NCBI GenBank assembly: GCA_963800505.1
Contig: CAWDBL010000037.1
Span: forward strand, 1-64,000
DNA from: Fodinibacter sp963800505
GTDB taxonomy: Bacteria > Actinomycetota > Actinomycetes > Actinomycetales > Dermatophilaceae
Direction of reading: 5' to 3'
DNA: 64,000 bases
Numbering within the stretch: position 1 is the first letter of the stretch; each line of letters opens with the position of its first letter. The notes beneath the pieces were generated by a model, which searched no databases, was not told the DNA's origin, and saw only the letters and a list, made by a program, of their open reading frames with translations. The translations under genes and the position numbers were made by a program. This document shows positions 43,012 to 50,394 of this stretch, piece after piece.

Positions 43012-43491
43012 TCACTCCCCGCGGCGGGCGGCCTCGATCACGGTGGTCAGCCGGTCGCGGAGCTCCTCGAGCTCGCTGATCTCGATGCCCAGGCGCGCCA
43101 CCACGGCCGGGGGGATGCGCTCGGCCTTCCGGCGCAGGCGACGGCCGGCTGGGGTGAGCGTGATGGCCACGGCACGCTCGTCGTCGGGGTCGCGGCGCCG
43201 GGTGACCAGGCCGCCGGCCTCGAGGCGCTTGAGCAGCGGTGACAGGGTGGCGGGTTCGAGGCTGAGCCGGTCGGCGAGCTCGCTGACCCGCAGCGGCTCG
43301 GCCTCCCAGAGGGCGAGCATCACGAGGTACTGGGGGTGGGTCAGGCCCATCGGCTCCAGCAGGGGTCGGTAGAGCGAGATGACGGTGCGCGAGGCGACGG
43401 CGAGGGCGAAGCAGACCTGGCGGTCGAGCGCGAGCAGGTCGGGCCCGGTGTCGTTCGTTGACGAGGGACTGGCGGTCCGAGGCGTGGCCAT
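43012..43491 (-). CDS. MarR family regulator, OhrR-like
   Basis: A 159-residue winged-helix dimeric regulator. The N-terminal helix contains DRQVCFALAVASRTVISLYR with the single Cys seen in OhrR, which senses organic peroxides by oxidation. It continues PMGLTHPQYLVMLALWE and the winged helix LSLEPATLSPLLKRLEAGGL with RRRDPDDERAV. Start ATG 43491 fits better than 43518. It is divergent from a small unknown gene. Confidence 0.87.
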   Translation of the reverse strand: MATPRTASPSSTNDTGPDLLALDRQVCFALAVASRTVISLYRPLLEPMGLTHPQYLVMLALWEAEPLRVSELADRLSLEPATLSPLLKRLEAGGLVTRRRDPDDERAVAITLTPAGRRLRRKAERIPPAVVARLGIEISELEELRDRLTTVIEAARRGE

Positions 43492-43559
43492 GGATTGAGT
43501 GTAGTGCCGAGTGGGCATATAGTTAGGGCACTAAGTAACTGAGGAACGGGAGAGCGGCG
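43492..43559. promoter_or_regulatory. MarR divergent promoter/operator
   Basis: This A/T-rich 68-bp region contains TAGTGCC...GGGCACTA (inverted repeat with a 17-base spacer) and AGTTA-x10-TAACT, plus TATAGT as a possible -10. It is the likely MarR/OhrR-type site controlling both divergent genes. Confidence 0.5.
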
Positions 43560-43763
43560 ATGAGCCGGAACAGCGACAACGAGGGCCTGAGCCTCGGTTA
43601 CCGCTTCATGTGGCGGCTCAAGTACGCCGGCCTGCACGTCTTCGGCCCGGCCCAGCTCGGCGACGAGCGCGACCCCCAGCGCCGCCTCCAGCGCGAGCGC
43701 GCCGCCAAGGTCGAGGCGGCCCGTGCCGCCCGGCTCGCGGGTCAGGACCGCACGCGCAGCTGA
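43560..43763 (+). CDS. Small basic hypothetical protein
   Basis: A 67-residue soluble protein: aromatic centre (YRFMWRLKYAGLHVFGPAQ), acidic DERDP, then an Arg/Ala helix (RERAAKVEAARAARLAG). No known domain is recognised. GAACGGGAGAG precedes ATG 43560. Divergence from the MarR/OhrR-like gene suggests shared control. Confidence 0.6.
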   Translation: MSRNSDNEGLSLGYRFMWRLKYAGLHVFGPAQLGDERDPQRRLQRERAAKVEAARAARLAGQDRTRS

Positions 43764-43785
43764 CCAGGCCGCTGCCCTGCCGTGT

Positions 43786-43833
43786 CCCAGCGCTGTCAAA
43801 GGCGCAGGATGCCGCGCGCCCGCCAGCGCTGGG
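43786..43833. repeat. Inverted repeat with 10-bp arms
   Basis: CCCAGCGCTG (43786-43795) and CAGCGCTGGG (43824-43833) are perfect reverse complements with a 28-base loop, 23 bases after the small gene. It may be a terminator or a protein-binding site. Confidence 0.5.
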
Positions 43834-43955
43834 AGCCGCGGCTCGGTGCGGCACGGGGTGCCGCGCCGGCCAGCGGTGGTGAGCGTCACGGCATACCTGG
43901 CGGAGAACCGTCGTTGGACCCTTTCGTGCCCAACGACGTCGACAGGAAGGTCGCC

Positions 43956-44981
43956 ATGACCGACACCACCGCCCAGCCCACCGCCGCCCCGCGCGAGGTG
44001 CGCCTCGCCGCCCGCCCGGTCGGCTGGCCCACGCACGACGACTTCGAGGTCGTCGAGAGCGAGCTGCCCGAGCTCGCCGACGGCCAGCTGCGCGTGCGCA
44101 ACGTCGTGATGTCGGTCGACCCCTACATGCGCGGCCGCATGAGCGCCGCCAAGTCGTATGCCGCGCCCTACGAGCTCGGCGAGGCGATGACGGGTGGTGC
44201 CGTGGGTGTGGTGGAGGAGTCGCGCGCGGACGGCTTCGCCCCAGGTGACCACGTGCTGCACGGCTTCGGCTGGCGCGAGGTGGCGGTCATCGACGCGAGC
44301 GGCTCCCGGGTCGTGGACGTGTCGGTGGCACCGGCATCCGCCTATCTCGGGGTGCTCGGCATGACCGGGCTGACCGCGTATGCCGGCCTCACCCGGATCG
44401 CCGAGATCCAGCCCGGCGACGTGGTGTTCGTGTCCGGCGCGGCCGGTGCCGTGGGCAGTGCGGTCGGGCAGCTCGCCAAGGCGCTCGGCGCGAGCCGGGT
44501 CATCGGCAGTGCCGGCTCGGCCGAGAAGGTGCGGCACGTCGTCGAGGACCTCGGCTTCGACGCGGCCTTCAACTACAAGGACGGCCCGGTGTCCAAGCAG
44601 CTGCGCGAGGCGGCGCCTGACGGCATCGACATCTACTTCGACAACGTCGGCGGCGAGCACCTCGAGGCCGCGATCGGCTCGCTGCGGCTCGGCGGCCGGG
44701 TCGCCGTGTGCGGGATGATCTCGGTCTACAACGACACCGAGCCCGCGCCCGGTCCGCGCAACCTGTCTCGCCTCATCCAGACCCGCGGTCGCATCCAGGG
44801 CTTCCTGGTGGGCGACCACTACGACCTGGCCCGCGAGTATGCCGGCCTCGCGGCGCAGTGGCTGGGCGACGGGAGGCTGCAGTCGCGCGAGACGTTCGCC
44901 GACGGCATCGACGGGGCGGTTGACGCATTCCTGGGTGTGCTGCGCGGTGAGAACACCGGGAAGATGGTCGTGCGGCTCTGA
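43956..44981 (+). CDS. NADP-dependent zinc-free MDR oxidoreductase (LTB4DH/curcumin-reductase-like)
   Basis: A 341-residue medium-chain reductase. Landmarks are MSVDPYMRGRM, GFGWREVAV, GMTGLTAYAGL, the Rossmann loop VSGAAGAVGSAVGQLAKALG, NYKD and YFDNVGGEHLEA. This is the PTGR/curcumin reductase subgroup, which reduces C=C bonds of enones and aldehydes. No zinc-binding cysteines are present. GACAGGAAGG precedes ATG 43956. Confidence 0.9.
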   Translation: MTDTTAQPTAAPREVRLAARPVGWPTHDDFEVVESELPELADGQLRVRNVVMSVDPYMRGRMSAAKSYAAPYELGEAMTGGAVGVVEESRADGFAPGDHVLHGFGWREVAVIDASGSRVVDVSVAPASAYLGVLGMTGLTAYAGLTRIAEIQPGDVVFVSGAAGAVGSAVGQLAKALGASRVIGSAGSAEKVRHVVEDLGFDAAFNYKDGPVSKQLREAAPDGIDIYFDNVGGEHLEAAIGSLRLGGRVAVCGMISVYNDTEPAPGPRNLSRLIQTRGRIQGFLVGDHYDLAREYAGLAAQWLGDGRLQSRETFADGIDGAVDAFLGVLRGENTGKMVVRL

Positions 44982-45006
44982 GCGGGATGCGGGCTACGCT
45001 CGGGCG

Positions 45007-45195
45007 ATGAGCCGCCCAGTCACCCTCGTCATCGGTGGGATCCTCGTCGTCATCGGCCTGATCTGGTTCTTCCAGGGGATCGGCGTGCTCGGCGGCAGCG
45101 TGATGAGCGGCGTCGTGCTCTGGGCGGTCATCGGACCGATCGTGGCGATCGGCGGGATTGCGCTGATCCTGCGCGGCCGGCGCAAGCCTGAGTAG
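45007..45195 (+). CDS. Small two-span membrane protein
   Basis: A 62-residue protein with two helices (LVIGGILVVIGLIWFFQGIG and VVLWAVIGPIVAIGGIALIL) and a basic C-terminus RGRRKPE. It resembles short actinobacterial membrane proteins of unknown function ('IGLIWFLQGIGVLGGS'). ATG 45007. Confidence 0.7.
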   Translation: MSRPVTLVIGGILVVIGLIWFFQGIGVLGGSVMSGVVLWAVIGPIVAIGGIALILRGRRKPE

Positions 45196-45361
45196 GCCTT
45201 CCTCGGGTGCCGTTCAGGGCGCCCCGACGGGTGGCGGAGGGGGTGTCCCTCACCCAGTGGCGGGTGCGCCCCAGTTGACGACGGCGCGTACGCGGCGGCA
45301 GTTGCGAGAGGGCCGGTGTGCCTTGCGCCAACCAACCTCCGATCCGGTCTAGGTTCCCACC

Positions 45362-46005
45362 ATGTCCGACTTCACGATCAAGTCGCTCACACCGGAGACC
45401 TTCGACGACTTCGCCGCCCTCGTCGAGCGCAATAAGGGCATGTTCGCCAACTGCTGGGGCACCTGGTTTCCATCCCGATGACCGCGAGCCGGGCAGCACC
45501 GACGAGGGCAACCGGGCGTTCAAGAAGCGCCGTGTGGACGAGGGGATCGCGCACGCGGCGTTGGTCTACGACGGCGACCTGGCCATCGCCTGGGCGGAGT
45601 ACGGCACACCCGAGGAGCTACCCGGCATCCACCACCGCAAGGAGTACCTCGCCACCGCGAAGCGACTGCCCGACTACCGGATCACCTGCATCCAGGTCGA
45701 GAAGGTCCACCGCGGAAAGGGCCTGGCGTCGGTCGCCCTGGGCGGAGCCGTGGACCTGATCGCGCAGGCGGGCGGCGGCGTGGTCGAGGGGTACCCGCAC
45801 GACACCGGCGGGCTACGCAAGAAGAAGAACTCGTCCTTCCTCTGCAACGGCACCGCACGATGTATGAGCGTGAGGGCTTCAGCTACAACCGCCCCAGGGC
45901 TTGGGCAACTGCGTGATGGTGCGCAAGGTACCCCCGAGCGTGCGTAGCTGGAGCGAAGTCCAAGTCTGCAACTGCGCACGAACCCGTCCGCAGACCTACC
46001 CGTAG
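45362..46005 (+). pseudogene. GNAT N-acetyltransferase, three frameshifts
   Basis: The N-terminus MSDFTIKSLTPETFDDFAAL leads to NCWGTWF, then an extra T (45467-45469) shifts into a TGA at 45479-45481. The next frame holds the acetyl-CoA region (RITCIQVEKVHRGKGLASVA, HDTGGLRKKKNSSFL). Bases appear missing near 45853-45855 and 45895-45897 before MYEREGFSYNRP and GLGNCVMVRKV. Three indels within 430 bases suggest a decayed gene at the edge of the accessory island, though assembly error cannot be excluded. Confidence 0.75.
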
Positions 46006-46862
46006 ACGGTCTTGAAGGCGAAGTCGTTGAGCCGGTACGCGTGCGCCATGGCCTTCCCACTGAGGTCGGTCATCGTCGTCCCGGTCCCGACCGCGAGGGT
46101 CCGCGGTCCGTCCGTGGTGTATGCGGAGATCTCGTCGAAGTAGACGACACCGAACCGGGCGAGCTTGTTGAGCGTCGGGTTGTTCTGGACGAGGTCCAGC
46201 GTCACGCCGGCGTCGACGCTGAGGGCCGGGAGGTTCGGTGCGGTCGTGCTGAGGTTGACGGTCTGTCCCCGGGTCTCGTTGGCCACCCCGATGAACACCT
46301 TCGGCCCACCCGTCGACTGGGTGTTGACGCACATCACGGCGCTCATGGCGTCGCCAGGGACCACCGGGAGGTTCGTCACGGGTGACCCGTTCACGGTGGC
46401 CGTGCTGGTCACTACACCCGCGGAGTCCACCGTCATCTCGACATGGACGTCGGCGAGGAAGCCGATACCGGCGAAGGTGTGGAACCAGTTCTTGTTCAAC
46501 GGGGCCGGGGTGTAGACCAGATGAGGCACCGTCCAGTGGATGAAGAGAGCGGTGAACGGCGCCGAGCCCGTCGTAGGGATGCTGAACCCGCAGTTCTCGA
46601 TCGGTGACAGTGACGCGACGATCGGCGCCTTGGCAGGGCCAGAGCCCTCGAAGTTCGGCGAGAGGTGCGTGAACCCGGAGTACCGGCCGGCGACCGCGTC
46701 CCAGAGGCCGGCGAGGTGGGGATCCGCCCGAGTCTCGGGGCGCTGCGGTAGGCCGTGCTTCGTGAGCTCCCGGGCGCTCGCCTCGTAGGGGGCGAAGCCC
46801 TCGGCGGGGGCGGGGAAGACGCGCCAGTCCTGCTTCGCTCTCGGACGCTTCGCTGCGGTCAT
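45996..46862 (-). CDS. Hypothetical protein, possible peptidase G1-like beta-sandwich
   Basis: A 288-residue protein. After a short basic head comes GLPQRPETRADPHLAGLWD, then a beta-rich region (FIHWTVPHLVYTP, FADVHVEMTVDSAGVVTSTA and MCVNTQSTGG). The 'LP.RPD....W' head and a 'W.VP' strand recall G1 (eqolisin-like) peptidase relatives, but the usual SNNWSG and catalytic Gln/Glu are not visible. ATG 46862 follows GAGGTGATC. It overlaps the end of the decayed GNAT gene. Confidence 0.6.
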   Translation of the reverse strand: MTAAKRPRAKQDWRVFPAPAEGFAPYEASARELTKHGLPQRPETRADPHLAGLWDAVAGRYSGFTHLSPNFEGSGPAKAPIVASLSPIENCGFSIPTTGSAPFTALFIHWTVPHLVYTPAPLNKNWFHTFAGIGFLADVHVEMTVDSAGVVTSTATVNGSPVTNLPVVPGDAMSAVMCVNTQSTGGPKVFIGVANETRGQTVNLSTTAPNLPALSVDAGVTLDLVQNNPTLNKLARFGVVYFDEISAYTTDGPRTLAVGTGTTMTDLSGKAMAHAYRLNDFAFKTVYG

Positions 46863-46962
46863 GGCGATCACCTCACGGGGCACGGCCGTCGCTCGACCGT
46901 GGGGTCTGCGACTCCTGATGCTACGCCGGATCGCCGGCTACCGCACTGCCTGCTCAGCCACG

Positions 46963-47247
46963 TCAGTTCGTCCTGACGAGGCCGTCGTCGATGACGACAT
47001 CGTCACCGGTCCCGATGCTGGCCACCTTTCTGGCGAGGAAGGCAGACAACCCACGCGGCAGAGACACACGTCCCACTCCAGCCCGCAGCGAAGGCTGCTG
47101 CGCCAGCCAGCAGACGGGCCGATATCCGAACCTGTCCATCGGCGCCAGGGCGAGTAGAGCCTTGAAAGTTGGCACTGTGTTCTCTGCCCACGTCCTTGAC
47201 AGGACCCAGGTGCGCCCTGCCTCGCGCACCGGCTGATCCAGAACCAT
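46963..47247 (-). CDS. Small hypothetical protein
   Basis: A 94-residue frame (MVLDQPVREAGRTWVLSRTW...DDGLVRTN) with moderate coding character and no recognised domain. A continuous RTWVLSRTWAENTVPTFKAL segment looks protein-like. It could be a fragment of a larger gene. The region also has competing frames, so support is limited. Confidence 0.35.
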   Translation of the reverse strand: MVLDQPVREAGRTWVLSRTWAENTVPTFKALLALAPMDRFGYRPVCWLAQQPSLRAGVGRVSLPRGLSAFLARKVASIGTGDDVVIDDGLVRTN

Positions 47248-47362
47248 CGACGCTCCAGTCCGTGCGCTTCGGGGACGCGGTCACGCCCGGCTCCGGGCCG
47301 TCCCACGGGGCACAACGAAAAGATCGGCGCCGCGTTGACAGGTTGGCCTCGAGGGAGGATCG

Positions 47363-47390
47363 TTGTCGGATCGATCAAGGAGCCCGACAA
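47363..47390. promoter_or_regulatory. Inverted repeat in the putative RiPP-operon promoter
   Basis: TTGTCGG (47363-47369) and CCGACAA (47384-47390) flank ATCGATCAAGGAGC, immediately followed by the A/T-rich TATTTGG. It lies 107 bases before the precursor start, a plausible operator/promoter site for the operon. Confidence 0.4.
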
Positions 47391-47496
47391 TATTTGGGGA
47401 GCGCATTCGAAGCGCAATAGACCGGGATCACAATGATGGACTCCGCGGAACTTCAGGGCCCCATTGACCGCGGACAATTGAGCGAGGGGTGAAGGC

Positions 47497-47901
47497 ATGT
47501 CAAAGGAATACCGAGTTACGCCGCCCGAGTCGATGTCGCTGGAACGCATGTCCCCGCGGGAGATTCAGGGCATCGTCGAAGAGCACGCCACCAGAATGCT
47601 GGAATCTATGCCTGAAGGATTCCGCCCCACGGGTGTCAATCGTGTAGTCCTCGACCGGGCTATCGGCCGCGGTGGCGGTCTTGGCGGGCCCGGCGATTGG
47701 GGCGGATGGGCCGAGTGGACCCGTGCGTGCTGCGGAAGCCGGGCGCTGATCGAGGACTTCGAGGACCCGCTGATCGACGAACTCGAATCCCCCGGATCCC
47801 AAGTCCTCCGCAAGGTGGGTGGTGTCCATGTCGAGTCGCAACTGAGGGTTGTCGATCTGGAGGATCCCGCGACTCACATAGGCGCGGCCGAGAGCGAGTA
47901 A
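47497..47901 (+). CDS. Putative RiPP precursor peptide
   Basis: A 134-residue protein with no enzyme motif. The N-terminal 55 residues are leader-like, with an amphipathic charged helix (SPREIQGIVEEHATRMLESM). Residues 56-81 are Gly/Trp/Cys-rich (IGRGGGLGGPGDWGGWAEWT, then RACCGS). The acidic tail (EDFEDPLIDELE) follows. GAGGGGTGAAGGC precedes ATG 47497. The radical SAM/SPASM gene starts 4 bases after its stop, the usual position of a substrate. An antisense frame of similar length (47500-47907) lacks a ribosome site and family. The precursor role is inferred. Confidence 0.6.
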   Translation: MSKEYRVTPPESMSLERMSPREIQGIVEEHATRMLESMPEGFRPTGVNRVVLDRAIGRGGGLGGPGDWGGWAEWTRACCGSRALIEDFEDPLIDELESPGSQVLRKVGGVHVESQLRVVDLEDPATHIGAAESE

Positions 47902-47905
47902 CGCC

Positions 47906-49291
47906 ATGGCGGGTGCGACCGGGACACTGGTGCCACTACAGCTCCGACCGGATCGCTTTGACCCGACGCGGGTGAGGTGGCTTCGCCGGGGTCAGTGGGT
48001 GTTGGTGATCGACCGTGTCTCGGGGACTTGGGTGGTCCGTCCCGACGAGGAACTGGGGTTGTTGCAGCTCGTCGGCTCGTGGCCATCGGAGATCCCCGAG
48101 CCGGCGCGAACACTGGTATTGCGCCTAAGAAGGACGTTGGTGGACGCGGGCGTAGGAGTCAGCTCGTCAGAGCGGCACTTCGACGAGCTGACCACGCTCA
48201 TCGTAAAGATGACGTCAGGATGCAACCTGGCTTGCACCTACTGCTACGACTTCGAGCCCGAAGAGCGCGGCAGCCGCATCAACTTGGATGGGGCCAGGGC
48301 TGCCATCAGCGAGGCGATCGAGCTGGTGCCGAAACAGCTGTGGGTGATTCTGCACGGCGGCGAGCCAATGCTCGCCTGGCCCCGCATTGAGGAACTCGTG
48401 CTTGGTACCGAAGAGTTCGCAGCCCGAGCCGGCAAGGTAGTCCGTTTCACCGGGCAAACCAACATGACGCGGCTCACCGATCGCATCGTCAGCTTCTCCG
48501 AGGAGCACGACGTCGCGTGGGGCCTTTCGCTGGATGGTCCGGCGCATCTTCACGACGCAGCCCGGGTTACGCACAGTGGGCAGGGCTCTTACGCAATGAT
48601 CGAGCAGTCGTTGCGTACGTTTCCCCGCTTCGTACGAAAGAGCGGTGTAATGAGCACGATCACCTCAATCAACCAAGACCATCTACTTGAAGTGGCCCGC
48701 CATGTTCGTGACCTCGGTTTCCCATCCTGGGACTGGAGCCTCTTCCAGCCCATCGGGCGAGGGGCTTCGAGCGCGATGGCACATGAACTCGACACCGCCC
48801 GCGTACTCTCGTCTTGGTCTGACCTTCTTTGCGCCGTCGAAGACGGGGAATTCGATGGGTTCCGGGTAGCCCCCGTTACAAAGTATCTGGAGAACTTCAT
48901 TTCCGGTCCTGGGGCCAACATGTGCATGCGGGGGGAATGCGGCGCAGGTCGTGACCTTATGTCGCTATCCGCCGATGGGACGATCGAGGCCTGTGACTGC
49001 ATCGATCGTGCCGGCCCGCTTGGAAACTTGGGCAACATCGCCTCGAATACGCTCACCGACGCGCGCTCTTCCGAGCGTAATCAGCAAATCCGCAGCCGAG
49101 ATGTTGGCTCAACCCACTGCTCCGAATGCCTCTGGTACGGCGTGTGTGGTGGGACTTGCATGGCGCACGCAGGGGGAGAAGACGCGGTGTGGGGCCTCGG
49201 ATGTGAACTCGCGAAACTCGCCTTTGACCGGATTTCGTGGTCACTCTGCCACGGCAATCGCCTCGTCGACTACCTCGAGACGTTGAAGTAG
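47906..49291 (+). CDS. Radical SAM/SPASM peptide maturase
   Basis: A 461-residue enzyme. Residues 10-90 form a small domain (VRWLRRGQWVLVIDRVSGTW) that may serve as a RiPP recognition element. The SAM cluster motif CNLACTYC is at Cys106/110/113, with HGGEPM at 150-155. The SPASM region has auxiliary-cluster cysteines 340, 345, 363, 365, 405, 408, 414, 418 and 433 (CSECLWYGVCGGTCMAH). Such enzymes install C-C, C-S or similar crosslinks, or epimerise peptides. The 4-base spacing ties it to the putative precursor. Confidence 0.9.
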   Translation: MAGATGTLVPLQLRPDRFDPTRVRWLRRGQWVLVIDRVSGTWVVRPDEELGLLQLVGSWPSEIPEPARTLVLRLRRTLVDAGVGVSSSERHFDELTTLIVKMTSGCNLACTYCYDFEPEERGSRINLDGARAAISEAIELVPKQLWVILHGGEPMLAWPRIEELVLGTEEFAARAGKVVRFTGQTNMTRLTDRIVSFSEEHDVAWGLSLDGPAHLHDAARVTHSGQGSYAMIEQSLRTFPRFVRKSGVMSTITSINQDHLLEVARHVRDLGFPSWDWSLFQPIGRGASSAMAHELDTARVLSSWSDLLCAVEDGEFDGFRVAPVTKYLENFISGPGANMCMRGECGAGRDLMSLSADGTIEACDCIDRAGPLGNLGNIASNTLTDARSSERNQQIRSRDVGSTHCSECLWYGVCGGTCMAHAGGEDAVWGLGCELAKLAFDRISWSLCHGNRLVDYLETLK

Positions 49292-49297
49292 CGCCAG

Positions 49298-50158
49298 GTG
49301 GCATGGGGGCTATCCGCATCGTTGCTCTCGTTGCTGGCGGACGACGCGCAACGGGCGCGGTTCGCCGCGATGCGAGAGTCCGAGCTCGCCGATCTCGCCG
49401 CGAGACTGGTCGATCGGGATGCATACGGTAACAACGAGCAGCTGGCCGACGCCCTTGACGCTTGCGGCGCCGTGACGCCGGACGCAATGGTCGATCACGC
49501 GACCCATCTCCTGTGGTGTGGGTGGCGTGAGGCGCAGTACCGCAGCGGCCACTGGCCCACCTCGAATGTCAGCCTTGTCGATCCAGACGAAGAGTTGCGG
49601 CGGGTAAGCGACAGACCCACGATCCTGCTCGTACCCATGACGCTGTGCATGCCCGACGCTGCTTCGATCCTTCACCAGCTCGCGGGTCCACGGCCGTTCA
49701 TCATGTACGGGGAGCAGTTGGGCGACACCGCCTCCTCGGGAGTGGCAGGACGGTTTGCGCAACCCGGGCTGGGTGGCCTCCAGGAGATCCTCGACGTGCT
49801 CGACAAGGGCGGCATCTTCGCGACCTTCGCGGACTTCGTCTACGGAGGTCACCGGATGGACCCGATGACGCTCTTCGGGAGGGAGCACCCTGTGTCCTCC
49901 GCCTTCGTTGGCCTGCTCGGACGTCCGGAAGCGGTCGTTCTACCGCTCACCTGCATCCGACGGAATTCTCAGATCGAGGTCCACCTGCGGGCACCGTGGC
50001 CAGTTGGGCCGGACGTGCCGCGGGAAGCACGTGTCGCAGGTGTGGCACAGAGGTTGGAGCAGCTCATCGGCATTCTCCCGCACCAGTGGCTACTCGCCGC
50101 CACTTTGACCTTCGAGAGCCCACAAGCGAGTTCTCACCAAGGAGACAGCGCCAGATGA
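49298..50158 (+). CDS. LpxL/HtrB-like lysophospholipid acyltransferase
   Basis: A 286-residue protein. The C-terminal two-thirds reads like the lauroyl/lipid A acyltransferase fold: LVPMTLCMPDAASILHQLAG, then LQEILDVLDKGGIFATFADF, FGREHPVSSAFVGLLGRPEA, VVLPLTCIRR and an EARVAGVAQRLEQLIGILPH segment. The usual H-x4-D/E acyltransferase motif is not clearly seen (GEQLGDT/HRMDPM are candidates). It may move an acyl chain from the adjacent ACP to the peptide. GTG 49298 lies 6 bases after the maturase; its stop overlaps the ACP start. Confidence 0.6.
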   Translation: MAWGLSASLLSLLADDAQRARFAAMRESELADLAARLVDRDAYGNNEQLADALDACGAVTPDAMVDHATHLLWCGWREAQYRSGHWPTSNVSLVDPDEELRRVSDRPTILLVPMTLCMPDAASILHQLAGPRPFIMYGEQLGDTASSGVAGRFAQPGLGGLQEILDVLDKGGIFATFADFVYGGHRMDPMTLFGREHPVSSAFVGLLGRPEAVVLPLTCIRRNSQIEVHLRAPWPVGPDVPREARVAGVAQRLEQLIGILPHQWLLAATLTFESPQASSHQGDSAR

Positions 50159-50394
50159 GGGTACGGACCTTGCTGCTGCAAGCGATCGACGACGTCAAGG
50201 GCCCGGAGGTGAGGGCCTCGGTGGAGTCGGGTGAGCGATGGCTGACGTCGGTGGACAGCCTCGACCTGCTGGAGATCTTGGCCAGGTTCGACGACAGGCT
50301 GGGTCGACTGACAGACCCTCAGGAGCTGCCCGAGTCCCTCGAGGACTTCGACACGGTGGTGGCCCGGCTCAGCCAGATCCACGGACTGCCATGA
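50155..50394 (+). CDS. Acyl carrier protein
   Basis: A 79-residue acidic helical protein with VDSLDLLEIL, where Ser35 is the expected phosphopantetheine attachment site (D-S-L motif). The length fits a freestanding ACP, although the N-terminal helix differs from housekeeping AcpP. AAGGAGA precedes ATG 50155. The ATG overlaps the acyltransferase stop, and its own stop overlaps the ketosynthase start, giving tight translational coupling. Confidence 0.8.
   Translation: MRVRTLLLQAIDDVKGPEVRASVESGERWLTSVDSLDLLEILARFDDRLGRLTDPQELPESLEDFDTVVARLSQIHGLP

Noticed and set aside
47500..47907. Antisense frame to the putative RiPP precursor
   Set aside because: Similar length, but no ribosome site, no family, and the plus-strand gene has a good site and is coupled to the maturase.
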